A stretch of DNA of 64,000 nt from Adiantum capillus-veneris (Eukaryota > Streptophyta > Polypodiopsida > Polypodiales > Pteridaceae): contig CM043955.1 of NCBI GenBank assembly GCA_014529385.2, forward strand, positions 143,663,640-143,727,639, read 5' to 3'. Numbering within the stretch: the first letter of the stretch is position 1; every line of letters begins with the position of its first letter. Position numbers and translations under genes: made by a program. Under the pieces are notes generated by a model, which was given only the letters and a program-made list of their open reading frames with translations, was not told the DNA's origin and searched no databases. Of this stretch, positions 26,396-41,565 are shown in pieces.

Positions 26396-27934
26396 ATAGT
26401 CACTACTTTAAATGATAAACTTGAAGAAAAGAGCTAAAGTCCGAGAGCATCATAACAATCCAAATGATAGATTAGAATCATTGAAAAATCCTCCTTATGC
26501 AAGAGGGTTAGATTTTTCCTTCGAGATCTAGTAATTTTATGGTGGATAATACTTTACTTGTCCTATGGGAACCGGCTCTAAAGTTAATCACATGGCTTAG
26601 ATGATTACGAATTTCAGAATTTTACTAATTAAATTACAAGAGAGATGAATTAAGCAAGCTCAGTCACTTTCCTAATGCAATTAGAAAGATGCAGAGTTAT
26701 CGCATGCATAGGTGATAGAAAATTCTCTTCTTAGTGACCTAATGATGGATTAATTTTGCCTTAATCACATCTTAATGTGTGAGAAAATTGAATCTAACTT
26801 AATTACAACACTATTGAGTGGTAAAAGAATGAATTTCATCAAATCTACATTATTACCGGCTGACAATTAATTACTATACTGCCTACATATAGAAACCTCT
26901 CCTAATCATGTATTAATCATTGATTAAGAGTGATGAATGGCTGCATAAATTAGCTGATTGGATGATGATGATGTAATGGAGTATAGCTATGGAAATTTAG
27001 AGAGCAGCTATTGGGAATCATAGCTAGGATTAAGCATAGTAGACGAGGAATCAAGAGAATGATGAAGAGAATTACAAATGAGCATAAATTAAATCATGAT
27101 TACCGTGATTAGGGGCTGAAAATCCTCTCGATTTTTTGATCCAAATGAGTTCTCAAGACGAGAATCCAGCAGCACTTTCCTGCTTTGCTTCTCCCCCAAA
27201 AACTGCGTGTGTCGGCAGCACCTCCCCAAGGTGTGTGTGTGTAGGTGTGTGTGTGTGTGTACATGCCTTTAAATAGGCCTCCTCAAGCTGAAAATCGATT
27301 TGTGCTGCTATAAGCATCTGAGTGAGCACTCAGTCCTTGCATGGCAAGTCTAGTTGCCTACCCACCAAGTGTCCAATTGGTTTAGTTAACTGGTTCTCAC
27401 ACTTAGTTGCAAGCTTGGAAACTTCCCAAAGACTCCCACAAGGCAAGAGGGCGCCCCCTAGCTACTAAAGCTGGTCTGGAGTGGCCTGGAACCTGTTCCC
27501 ACACAGCCTCGGGCCCCCGGTGCCTCCCCGGACAATTTTATGAAAAATTGGTTTTAGGCTAAAACAGGTCATATGAGTCGGAATTTGATGCCGAAAATTG
27601 CTATAGCAAGCTCTAACTAAGGCGTACTGGCCCGAGTACCTGCCATATTTAGCATCCCTCGGGGTCCGAAAATGCATTTTTTTCAAATTCGGGGTACGGG
27701 TGCAGTTTTTCAAGACGGTCAAAACTGGATGGGTCGGGTGACCAAAAACTTACTATATTTGGAAAATTTTCACAAAAATTATTTTAATTCACATTTCGAA
27801 GCTTTATAACATTCTAAACATCATGGCACTGACAGAATTCGGAAAACTGCTAAAAATAGTAACTTTTTCCATTATATTCATTTCATGGTACAATGGTGCT
27901 CTTTTTTGGTCGGGGTCAGAGACCTTACAGATAC

Positions 27935-28430
27935 TGTGAAGATAGGATAGGGAGTTGGGCAATATATTGGGACAACAAATTAACTCCTTCTATGGAGTCT
28001 TTGTCCAAGGTAGCCAGAATCTTAACCCAGTCATTAAATGACAACATATGCAAGACAGATAGTTTTTTATCAGAGGCAAGTGCCGAATCATAAATAAGTT
28101 GTGAAGCATCCAGCTGCTAATACATCTGAGGACAAGATAAGAGGCCACAGAGAAGGGCTCCAAGTTTAGTTTCAATCCTTGAGAGAGAGCAAGAGTCTGC
28201 AAAAACAATGAGGTCAAGTTTACATTTTCTTGCCATAGTATGTAATACACAATTTGGCCTTCCTAGAAAGGAAAGTTCTAGTTCTAGTTGCCAAGGCATT
28301 CTTTGGTTTATTGTCTTTAAGGTAAAGGTTAATCTGTTCAAGAATCTTTGCATGATTCTTAGGGTTGTGATTAGTACTCATGCGAGTTGTCATTCTATAA
28401 CGTGGGCAATCCTAAAACAGAGGTGACATA
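27935..28430 (-). pseudogene. PLE ORF, distal N-terminal part
   Basis: On the minus strand the frame entering the LTR insertion site can be followed upstream with a few stops and shifts: QLPILSSQYQQ crosses the empty site, preceded by blocks such as MARKCKLDLIVFADSCSL and RMTTRMSTNHNPKNH. No endonuclease motif is visible. The start codon cannot be set. Together with 22161-25170 this gives an ORF of roughly 1150 codons before decay. Confidence 0.45.
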
Positions 28431-28690
28431 AAATTAGCAAAGTGTCCAAATTGTAATGTATACTTGGTCCTGCAAACCTTCAACCGGCAAAGTCAGAGGC
28501 TATGGTAGCCGTGAGCAGGGAACCAGAAAAAGAGTCTAAAAGGGGCCACCTAACACCAGTCTACCAATAAAGGATTTACAAACTGTGGGTCCAAATTAGA
28601 GCTCAGTTCCTAAGACAATATCCCAAGCCAGCATCCCGGTTTCCTTCAGAAAGGAAAAACCTTATGTATAGGATGTGTGTGTAGTTGTTT
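28431..28690 (-). repeat. PLE leader region
   Basis: Non-coding stretch upstream of the PLE ORF, related to 18950-19060. It ends in a short GTGTGTGTAG joint to module A. Confidence 0.5.
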
Positions 28691-29255
28691 AAATCTTAAC
28701 TAATAAGACATAATTGAACTTTTACATTCAAACGACAACTGGCCAAGGAACAATGAACAGATAAGTACAAAAATCACTTAGTATTAGAATTATTTAGGTA
28801 CAATGGTTGTAGGAAAGAGATCCTCTTTCCGTTAGACCAGTAGTAAAAGAACTTCGCCAGTCCTCAGTGAGTGCTTCATTAAAGTAAGGTTGCTTGCCAA
28901 AGAAAAGAAAACCCTCCAAGATAGGATAGAGTCCTTACCTGCATCCATCCAAACAAGACAACAATTCAGTTAGCTTTGGATGTTTTTTATAGGTATCAAT
29001 GGACCCTATCAGTTGTTATCCATGTCCATCTTACAGATTTTATTACTTTAGACAAGCTAGGTTATTTATTAGAACTTGTATGTTAGCAGTTTTTACTTAT
29101 TACATCAAAATGAGTGTTACCTTCTACCTTTTATACTGAGCTGCGAAGCCCACTAGGGGTGAATATCCAAGAGATTCTGCAGAGGTTACGAACAGAGCAA
29201 CCCATTAGCTAACACACCTGAATCGGCAATATACTAGGTAGATATGATAACCAGT
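28691..29255 (-). repeat. PLE-associated module A, copy 2
   Basis: Matches 3715-4175 and 4815-4917. It is continuous here, without the 640-bp segment present in copy 1. Confidence 0.85.
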
Positions 29256-29900
29256 TAGTGAAAACAACAACCCTTAGCGGCTAGCACAGAGCCTATAACC
29301 TCCTGCTAGAAACACTCAGTCCATGCCAGTGTTCAACAGAAACCGCCACCAAATGCAAAACAAGGTCTCAAGACCCAAGCCAACCATGCAATGGCTCAAC
29401 AGTTTTTTTTAAAGAAATTATTATATAGTGTAAAAAAACACAACCCTCAGCGGCTAGTACAGAGCAACCCATTACCTGACACACCTGCAGTGGCAATATG
29501 CCAGGTAGATATGATAACCATTAGTGAAAACAACAACTCTCAGCGGCTAGCATAGAGCCTATAACTATTTGCAAGAAAAAAACTCAGTCCGTGCCAGTGT
29601 TTCAACAGAAACCGCTTACCAAAATGCAAAACGAGGTCTCAAGACCCCAGCCAATCATGTGATTGCACAAAAGTTTGTTTAAAAAGAATCATTATATAGT
29701 GTACAAAGCAACCCTCAGCGGGCTAGTACAGAGCCAAGTACAACCACCTGCAGCAAACTACGCTCCGTCCGTGCAAGTATTCAATAGAGACCATCCCTAT
29801 TTTTAATGCAAATCGAGGTCTCAAGACCTAAGTCATCCATGCCATGGCGCAACAGTTTGTTCTTCTTATGATCATGACCAATATACAATGTATAAAACCG
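29190..29900. repeat. Degenerate tandem repeat, about 267-bp unit
   Basis: Landmarks GTAGATATGATAACC (29239, 29505), CTCAGTCC (29315, 29583) and GAGGTCTCAAGACC (about 29365, 29633, 29813) recur at about 267 bp and then about 180 bp. That makes roughly 2.7 units, the last one shortened. Confidence 0.75.
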
Positions 29901-30402
29901 ACGGCTCCAGTCTTTATCAACCATGCATAGCATTATGACAAAAAACAAATCAAAACCGGAATTGGTAGTAATGTAAAACATAACACCTGTGTTGCTTGAG
30001 CTGCAAGCTCCATTTCTTTAGCCAGTTCAGACAGTGACGAGAATAAGCAGAAAAAAACCTAATCCAAGGCTAAGTGAGGGCCAGGGTATGCCCTCACCTC
30101 AGCTTATATGGGATGGTGTGCACGTTTCTAGAGCAGGTAGGATGAATGCATTCGGCCGCCCTCAACTGCGCGAGCCTATGAGTGCCATTGCCTGGGGAGG
30201 GCGATAGAGAGTGGACAGGGGCCTCCTACCCCATATAATGATAACATTATTCTTTCACGCTTTGTTTAAGCGGGGGTATTGCCCCATTATAAGGTGGGTT
30301 TTAGTGGCATAGCAAAAAGGTATCACTACTATGCAAACTCGGGGGGGGGGGGGGAGGGAGAAGAACCAAAGGGGGAAGGAAAGTGAGTTATAACCAGTAT
30401 AC
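29901..30402. other. Stretch without recognised gene
   Basis: 30060-30120 shares AAGTGAGGG..CCCTCACCT with module B (near 17735), so it may be a further diverged PLE-associated piece. A homopolymer G run lies at about 30342-30355. Confidence 0.4.
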
Positions 30403-31770
<1,368 letters not shown>

Positions 31771-33166
31771 CTTAGCTCCTTCGCCTATAGAGATCCTTAT
31801 GCTAACACCTGTGTCCTTGTCATTTACATAGTCTACTAAAGCATGGCTTGCTATCACCTAAGTCCATCACCTTTGATTGTCTTGGCTATGCATCCCAAAT
31901 CCCCCAAGTGCTCGTGCTTTGATTCATTGTTATCATCGAGTGAGTTCTCCTTCTCTATTAAAGGTTTGTCATAGGATTCATATGTGGGCAAGCATAAGCA
32001 ATTGATGTTAGAAAGTATGCAAGAAACTATGGATGCTCAGGTTGGACAGATCAAAGAGTTGCTGAGCCCAGTCAAACAAGAATGCTCAATATCGTATTAT
32101 AGAATCGGGAAGTATATCTTCCATTAGAGTGAAAGGTCCTTGCTCAAACTATGGAGTATGGAGGTTGTACTAGAGGCCACTAGGATTAACTTTGATTCAA
32201 AAATTATTCAACAGGTGGTAGAGGCTTTCAAGATACTTGTACAAAAAAAAAAATACAACAACAATAGCACTCTCCCATGTTTTTCATTTGCAGTTTTCAA
32301 CCAAGGTCAAACCCTATTCAATTGATGAAGTCAACACTTTTTGAAAGAGGATGCCTAGGATAAGAAGAAGCAAAAGGCTGGAGGCCAAGGGATCCCACTT
32401 TTAGCCTTGGAATTCAAATCAGTGTATAGATTTGTAGCAAGGAAGATTAGTTTGAAGAATAACCCAATATGTGTGTCTAAAAATCTTCTTTGCATGTTGC
32501 TTGCTAGAATTAAGAACCCCAAGGCAAAGATCATTTTAATTACTTTCTTGTATAATAGTCTAGCGCGCAGCAAACAACAAATGTAAAAACTAAAAATCTA
32601 TTTAAGGCATGGTATGTGTGGCAGTTCCTGTACTGGGTAACTTGCATTCTACCTCAAATCAATGTTGCCACTAATTGGAAGAAAGTCCTAGGTGAAGGCC
32701 CTCAAAGTACTCAAACCAATGAACAAGAGACCACATAGGGTTAGGAAACAGAATAGATCTTAGAAGGTAAAGGAAAGGAACTATCTCTAGGCACCACTGC
32801 TTGAGATTCCAAAAGAATAGCCGAACAATTGGAAGCAAGGAGTTTAGCACCAGCATTGAATAACCTAAAAGTATCGAACCTGCTCAACCATTTCAAATCT
32901 AAGCAAAAATCAATGATCACATAGACTAGTTTGAAATTGTCACAATCTGCAGCATAGAAGCATTGAATTGCCTAGTACTTCACCAGAGACCATTGTAGAC
33001 AAAGAGACTACTATTGATAAAGGAAAAGATAACATCCAAGCTAGTACTTCTCATATGAATCTAGTGATCCACAGTCTTGTTTGGCATTTTGGGCTTGATT
33101 GGCTATAGAGACTTGAGAAGAAGCTTATGGTAGCAAGTCTGGTGAATCAAGTTTTCAAAGAAACTT
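31771..33166. other. Stretch without recognised gene
   Basis: Scattered short frames only. It probably belongs to the internal region of a decayed retroelement behind the LTR-like segment, but no domain is seen. Confidence 0.4.
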
Positions 33167-33600
33167 TTGTTGCCCTACCAGACTTGTCTTATGGTGTGTG
33201 AACTTGATCGAAGTGATCGTGATATTGTTACAAATGGATGTGTAACGACGACTCAGACATGCTGGAACACCATAGTGAATTCCATTGGCCAAATAATGGA
33301 GGTCCAAAGTTCTCCCATCACTTCTGATTTGACCACTTTGATGGTAGAACTACAACAAGCTAGATCCCAGGTGGAGGCATATAAAATGGAAATGATGCAT
33401 TTCAAAGATCTGATCTTGAAACATCAGATTGACCAAGAGAATAATGCACGAAGAAGGTCTGTTGTAGAGAAAGATTGATTAGCTAGATCCCAGGTGGAGG
33501 CATATAAAATGGAAATGATGCATTTCAAAGATCTGATCTTGAAACATCAGATTGACCAAGAGAATAATGCACGAATAAGATCTGTAGAGAAAGATTGATT
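33167..33600 (+). pseudogene. Coiled-coil-like retroelement fragment with 123-bp tandem duplication
   Basis: 103 open codons end in a heptad-like stretch (LMVELQQARSQVEAYKMEM). DNA from about 33359 is repeated from 33482 with period 123 and a 3-bp deletion near its end, so the same coil segment occurs twice, separated by a TGA at 33476-33478. It may be a gag-like fragment; no family is recognised. Confidence 0.4.
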
Positions 33601-36600
33601 AGCTTATGGCCAAGAGTGCAGTTTTGGAAGAAGACAGGAAAAAAGCACTCAACACTAGCAAGGTATTAAGGGTGCTACAGGAAAAAGATACTTTGAGTTT
33701 TCTCAGAGAAGTTCACCTAACCCTAAAGGAGTCTTACAAGATGGCGAGCGAGTTTTTTTGAGCGATGAAAAAAACGAGCGAGTCTCTCAATAAAAGCTAT
33801 TTGTAAGTTAGAGATATTTTTAAATGTGATAAGGGAAAAGAGACATAATAAGCGTGACAATTGTGATATGATGTGGAGTAGTGACAAGGGATTGAAGTAT
33901 TAGGAAAAGAGGTGAACAAGGGTTAAAGTGGTTAGTGAAGATCCACAAGAAGCCACCAGTTTCTTATTATTTTGCATGCAAGCCACTATGAAATTGTACT
34001 TAAGTCATCACGATTCATTAATGACTCATGTCGTTCTGAATATGTAACCCTAATCTTTGAGGTAAAGAGCCTTAGGATGTGGTCAAGAAGCTTGGTGATT
34101 TTTCTTCTGAATATGATGGTCACAGTGCTCAAAAATTAGGTGTAGCGACTTTTTTTTGGTAGAGAACTTTGGGACGTGGTCAAGAAGCTTGGTGATTTTT
34201 TTTTGTGATTATATGATGCTCACAGGGCTCAAAACTAGGTGTGGGGACTATGGTGAACCAGCTCTAGCTAGTTAAGTGCAAACTCTAGTTTCTTGATATT
34301 ATTCTTGAACCCATAATTAAGAAGTTTCATGAAATTTTGATGTCATATACAAAAGTTATATTTCATTTACTAAAATCTTGATGTGAGCCATTTTTGTGGC
34401 TTCAGCCAGTTTTGTGGCTCATTACAAGTCTAGTATTAAGTGGCTATGCTCTAGGTTTTGCTTTAAACTAGGAATACAGTAAGTAGCACACAAGTTAACA
34501 ACATGCACACATTTCCTCCTTGGTGCATGCACGGGGTGTCCTCATCATTCCATACATTGGGTGAGATTTTATGAAGCATTTGAGCAATTGAGCATTGCGC
34601 AAGTAGGAAAGTAGCCATTGTGTTCCAAACAAGTAGGTCAAGGAGTAGGAATTGTAGACCATGCAATACATTTTCTTTGCACTTATGTTGACCACCAATG
34701 GAGTAGTGAGTGTAGATAGCTTTTGTGCCCTAGGTTCGAGTTATCTTCTTAAATAGAGTGGGTCAGTTTGATGCTATATTGTTATGGCTATAGCTGCAAA
34801 AGACATTGCCATCTTATAAAAGACCTTCACTAGAAATAGCAATGTCTTTGAATTTATGAAACACGCCAAAAATCTATTGCAGCATCGCCCAGATCTGCCA
34901 CCACCAATGGTGGGGTGCATACTCAGTCTGATCAAACCTAGCAACAAACCCAAAAATAGTCCACTAGACAACATAGTGCTTCAAAAGTTTAGAGTTTGGA
35001 AAAAGTGAAAGATATTGTGATAGAGTTGGATTCAAATACATAATTGGATTATTTTATGAAACTGTTGAGTCTAAAAAAGTGCATGAGGAAGCAAAAGGCT
35101 ACTCAGATCCAAGAGTACTTGCATCATGAGACTCCGCATTTAGACTTAGAACATTTTCAGATGCTATATATGAGAGCCAAAGGATGGTTCAACAATGGCA
35201 GAGGATAAGCTATCACAAAAAAACACTTGTAAATTGCCTCCTTATCCAAGTACTATTCAATTTCTACAGAGAGTTCCAAAATACATGATTTGTATTGATG
35301 ATATGGTAGTCAATTAGCCTTCCATAATGAATTTACAAAGTTTAGCAGTGCAACTCGAATTCCTACTGGATAATCAACCATTGTATAGCTGCATGAAAGA
35401 TATTTGAGTGGAGATCAGGGCTAGGTTAGTCAAGCTAAAAATTGCCAAAAATGTTTTGGATCAAAAAGTCAAGATGTTGCTAGAGAATAGTGTTATTAGC
35501 AACAGAGAATCCAAAACTAGAACGAGCCTCTTAGAACAAGAAATGTCTCAAAAGACTCCCTTTCACTTTATTAGAATTTAAAAAAAAATGTTGCTACAAG
35601 AGAATTAGATTGTTATGAACTTTCTTGAGTTTGTTCTTGATTCACATACTCTACTGTATGGTTTGCTAATGAAGGATACTGAATTGCCACAATTCTTCCA
35701 TGCTCTCTATCCAAAGTTAAATGAGCTAGCTGATCAATAGAAGTACTTGAAGATAGTGGATCAATTGAAGTGTGGTATGAGTGTAGTAAAGCAAACTAGG
35801 TTCCCTCGAAAAATGTTATTAATGACACTGATGTGAGTAATTTCAAGGAGGAATTGCATTGCTTCATGAGAAGGATGAATCAATGGAGAGATCAAATCAA
35901 GCAACTAGTTTGACTACCCAATTAGCTCCTTCTAGTTTCACTTGAAGCTTCAAAAATCCTAGAAAAGAAGATAGCAACTAAAGCAGCAGCACAACCATAG
36001 TTCAAAGAGATGGGTGAGGTTTTGTTTGAAGCAAGTATAAAGGCCAATCAACCATTACCAGAGTGCTAGATTCACACTGCATTAGTATGTTCACAAATTG
36101 GCCCAAGCCAAACTATAACCAAGGGAAGGCATATCTTGTATGATGTGGATACTAAGACTTGGAATGCTCTGATGCCATACAAAATAAAGATGATGACTGA
36201 TTGCAGGGATCATTTGGAGTAGGAAGCTAACTTTTGACTTTAAAAGGAGAATGGTGACACCAATGCTCAAGGTATGGGTCAACCTCTAGAAATTTGGGCT
36301 CCACCTCAATCCATTCCAATGCGCCCAAGGAAGAAGGCTCCAGGTAAAAGGAAATGATAACATCCCAAAGAGTGTCTAGATATGCAAGCCAATGCACAAG
36401 CATAGAGAGCTAAGAGGCCCAATCTCATCTGGTAAGAAGTATGATGCACCCAAAATAGCTTGTGATATGTTGCAAAAGAGTGAGCTACAAGGAGAGTGCG
36501 TGGATTCAAACCACTCCCCCGAGGATATCAGTCTTTTTCACAAACCTGAAATTTTGGAAATATTCCAAAAATTCAAAGAAATGGGGTAAGGGAATGTAGA
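33601..36600. other. Decayed AT-rich region, no recognisable gene
   Basis: Many stops in all frames. Fragments read like charged, coiled-coil protein remnants on the plus strand, ending with a short open frame at 36392-36589. Probably an old retroelement interior. Confidence 0.4.
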
Positions 36601-36700
36601 CAATGGGAACAGACCCTAGTCAAGAATTAGATCAATAGTTGGAATTGGTAATTATTGAGCTTTATTACTACAATAACTATATAGGGAACAATCAATTAGA

Positions 36701-37010
36701 GGCCCAGTCCGACACCTATAAATAGGGCCCATTACTCATTTAGCAGGATGTATTGTCACTATAGCTGTGACTTCAGAGCTAGTTGTATTCTTATACTATA
36801 GCTGTGACTTCAGAGCTAGTTGTATTCTTATACTCTTTTGGCAATTGCTCCAAGCATTAATTGGCTCTCACTATTGTACTTAATACCAATTGTACTTTTA
36901 TTTGAATATACATTCTTGTTTGAGTCTTAATCTCTTATTTCTATTTCACTTAAGTCTTTGTTTGGTCTTGTATCTGAAGTCTGCTTACCTGAATTGATCT
37001 AACTAACTCT
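36701..37010 (+). repeat. Putative LTR piece with TATA box and 37-bp tandem duplication
   Basis: TATAAATA at 36717-36724. CTATAGCTGTGACTTCAGAG begins a unit at 36759 that repeats at 36796 (period 37). T-rich sequence follows. The ends are not defined. Confidence 0.4.
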
Positions 37011-37578
37011 ATCAATCCAACCCAGAATAGCTATCAGAAGTGACCATCTCATTCCAAATGTCTCCCAATATTGCTTCAGACACAAGATTAGGACCACATA
37101 TGGCATCAAAAGAACCCCAAAATATCAAATACAAGTGATCCCTTGGAAATTTACAAGCACACACCCACCCAAAAGACCACCAAAGAGACTAGGAAGCACC
37201 TGCCTTGGCTTGGATTTACAACACACACCAACCAATGCACTTAAGGAAAATATTTTTTCCCTTCATCAAATGATTCATCAAAACCATAATTTTTTAGTGT
37301 ATATACACCACCAAACAAGTGAGGTTCCACAACTTACCTTCTATCTTCACAATGTTATTCAATTTTCCATACTTCACTTTTTCTTTTCCCTTTTCATGCT
37401 ATAATGGATGGCAATCCTGCTTCATGTCTCCCTTTTTATGATAGTGATAACGTTCAACATTTTTTATGTCTCTTCCACGACTCTTGCTTTGACTATTCTG
37501 GCTATCGCGAGAACAACCGTGACATGACCATAGTGCTTTATCTTGTCACAGTTGCCACTAGCCATATACCATTCCCAG
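37011..37578. other. Stretch without recognised gene
   Basis: Short open frames only, without domain features. Confidence 0.4.
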
Positions 37579-38160
37579 TCACACCAAGAACTGATGTCTA
37601 ATTTCCTTAGTGAGCAACATGCTAGTAACATCACTGTACACTAGTAGATGTTGAGTTACATATGGTTGTATTGAATGTATCCCATGACCATGGTAACGAA
37701 CATAGGAAGAAGATGGCCTCATCTCATCATCAAAGTAACGACCTTTGGACGTAAGCTGCAAAAACACATTGTTGAACTCATTCAAATGAGAGCTAACACT
37801 ACTACGTTCTTTCATGTAAATGTGCATAAGTTTCTTCTCATGATAAAAACCTTGTTTGAGGCACTTCTAATATCTAGCATGCTGCACATAAGGCATCCCA
37901 TAAATCTTTGGCATTGGTCTTATCCTCTTTTGTGAAGTAAATGGATTCACCAAAGCGCAGGTGAATGATTCATAGCACGCTAATTCAAATCTTCCGACTG
38001 ATCATCAATGTATGCATTTTATTTTCTCTCGCGCAATGGTGCTACCAAACCCTTATTGATCAACACATCGCACATACATTGCTTTCAAATTAAAAGTTTT
38101 GACATCAAACTTCTTGATTTAGTACTCATCTTTGTCTGAAGCACTACTGGTAGCCATAGT
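37579..38160 (-). pseudogene. Ty1/copia Gag fragment
   Basis: On the minus strand, MATSSASDKDEY at about 38158 is followed after a stop by IKKFDVKTFNLKAMYVR, then through shifts by MKERSSVSSHLNEFNNVF and KGRYFDDEMR. The order matches copia Gag (the EG-SV-HL-EFN and DDE blocks). Several stops and shifts break it. No protease or polymerase follows below 37579, so only the Gag part survives. Confidence 0.7.
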
Positions 38161-39207
38161 TGAAGAGAATGTGACAAAAAACTTTATGGCAAAATTTTTG
38201 GGAGAATTTCAAACATTTCCCCCTATAATAAAAGCAAAACCTCAAAAAACAATATGCAGCAAATGCACTGCGTGAACAATCAAGTATGCCAAGAATTTAT
38301 ATGGACGTCTTGTAGGAAAAATACGGTAGAGTCTCCTTTGTTTGGAGATCAGGATCTCAAGAAGCAAAACTGATCCAACAATAGCGCATAAACCAACAAA
38401 GTGTAATCATTGGGCATAAGCTGGCATGAGCTGCTCAAATAAATTGTCAGATCCCAACTTGGCATCAAAGCACCTTTACCGGTCTATACATAACCTTTGG
38501 CAAGACTACGAAAGGGGATCTCCAGCAATCTAATCCACCTCAAACTTGCTAACCCGGCCCCTAGTGCTCAGCTTCAAAAAACCTCACGCAACGACCCTCA
38601 CAAAAGGTTATGCAGACTCAAAGACTAGGCATGGTTTTATAAAGGGCTCTTTGGAGCTTGACGTACATACGGCAATAGTCAATGCTAGTATAGCCTGATC
38701 TGCACACAAACTAGCACCAAAAAAGATGCAAGTAAGTTTGAACTGACCTCTCCCCACGTGGAGTGAAAAACGCTCTCGACAGAGAACAATAGCACCACTA
38801 GTGCTCATAACACATAAAATAAGGCATAAACTCCCACTACAGCATGAACCTATCCATCAAAGCCAACTAGGTCAAGCATGCAACCATTGAGGCCATAGAT
38901 GTGCCAAAAAACAGGTGTGTAGTAACAAACTCTCTAAAAAATGTAGAGAAGAGTGCAAATCTTGTAGTAGCAACAAGTACCTGTGAACTTATCTCTAGTT
39001 GTACATGTAACTACTCGTCCAAAGCTAATTCCGATGCCAACAAGAGCACCAATGCCAATTCCAAGAGTGGCAAAAGCTAAAAATCGACGAGCCGATGCCA
39101 TGAAAATCTATGCCAAGAGTGCCATGAAAGTATGTGTGTGTGTGGGTGTGTTGTAAGAACACACTGACAAGGCTCCCTCTCTCTATGTAGTTTTGCCAAG
39201 AATCCAA

Positions 39208-39210
<3 letters not shown>
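38161..39210. other. Stretch without recognised gene
   Basis: Probably the 5' untranslated and LTR side of the minus-strand copia Gag fragment, but no LTR pair or primer site could be fixed. Confidence 0.4.
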
Positions 39211-40393
<1,183 letters not shown>

Positions 40394-41565
40394 GGTTGTA
40401 TCATCCACATAAAGAGTAAGGGTCACAAAACTACCATTTTGACGTTTGATAGATATGTTTGGGTCTCAAGAGCAAGAGATAAATCCATGGAAGATGCAAA
40501 AAAGATCAACCTTTGTATACCAAACTTGAGAAGCTTTTTTGAGATCGTATAATGCCTTATGAAGTCGAGCAACAAGGCCTTCCTTACCTGGAATAACAAA
40601 CCCTTTTGGCTGCTTTATATAAATTTCTTCATTCAAGGCTCCATTCAAAAAAAAAATTCACATCCATTTTGAGAGTCTCCAAATCAAATTGAATAGTAAA
40701 TGCTAGAAAAACCCAAATACTAGTACCACAAGTAACCGATGAAAACGTCCTTTTATAATCAACACCAACAATTTGAGGGTAACCTTTGGTAACTAATCTT
40801 GCCTTGAATTTGTCAAAAGATCCATCTACTTTGACTTTTGTTTTATATGTCCACTCACACTTTATGGTTGTACGACCAATAAACAATTCAATTAGTATTA
40901 ATGTACCTTTAGAGATAAGAGAATTGTACTTTGCTTTCATATCCTCTTTCCATTGATCCTTTTGTGAAGAAGATATAGATTCACTATAGGCGACAAGGTC
41001 TTCAACAATTGATCTCTTCATAAACATGACAAGAACCATGCTCAAATTTCATGGGCAGATCAAGAATAATATCAATATCATAATTGGTATCTTTTCAAAT
41101 TGATGGTTGTAAAGTGGTAAGTTGCGCCTGAGAAAGAGGTTCATCATCATAAAATAATAAAAAATCATGAATCAAGGACTTAGTACCATCAAAATCATCT
41201 ATGGAACATGTGCCTCTCATAAGCTATTCATTGAAAGTAACATCCTGATTCACGATTACTTTCTTGAAGGAAGTATCATAGAATTTTTAGGCTTTGGAAG
41301 TGTCAAAATATCCATCAATAAAAAAACACTTTGAGACTTGGAGCATCAAGCTTTGTTCGTGTTTTTTTGGAAACATGAATATAAGCAATACATCCAAAGG
41401 TTCGAAAATGAGATATATAAGGGATTGCAACTGTCCATGATGTGATGGGTATCTTAGTAGAAGTAGGTAGATGATTCTAAACAGATAATGTTTCAAGATA
41501 GCTTCAACCCAAAAAGCATGAGATAACCCATAATGAATATGCATACATCTTACAACAGTTTCCAT
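40394..41565 (-). pseudogene. Ty1/copia Pol fragment (integrase end and RT)
   Basis: Minus strand, from 41565 downward: the integrase C-terminal side (METVVRCM, SHAFWVEAI, SKCFFIDGY), then RT: KVKVDGSFDKFKARLVTKGY, LETLKMDVNFFF, EEIYIKQPKGFV, LHKALYDLKKASQVWY and finally LYVDD near 40400. Frameshifts and a TGA interrupt it. The order fits one copia pol gene whose upstream part continues at 44970-45645, with about 150 bp missing between the two pieces. Confidence 0.85.

Larger units (their letters stand above)
25171..27929 (-). mobile_element. Probable solo LTR (2759 bp) inserted in the PLE ORF
   Basis: GATAC flanks both sides (25166-25170 and 27930-27934). The insert starts TGTGAGGTC and ends GACCTTACA, near-perfect inverted ends of TG..CA type. 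No gag-pol and no terminal direct repeats are seen, so a solo LTR is the best reading. On the minus strand it shows a TATA-like box (27277-27266, CCTATTTAAAGG), an AT-rich middle, a short open stretch with a splice donor (near 26250) and a 28-bp tandem repeat. It is related to 46611-51488. Confidence 0.75.

Noticed and set aside
25171-27929. Mutator-like element with a 9-10 bp duplication (GATACTGTGA)
   Set aside because: TGTGA belongs to the element start; TG..CA ends with 5-bp GATAC and a related LTR-like unit at 46.6 kb fit an LTR better.
29190-29900. CRISPR-like or satellite array
   Set aside because: Units are long, degenerate and lack unique spacers; a short tandem duplication of the PLE-associated module explains them.
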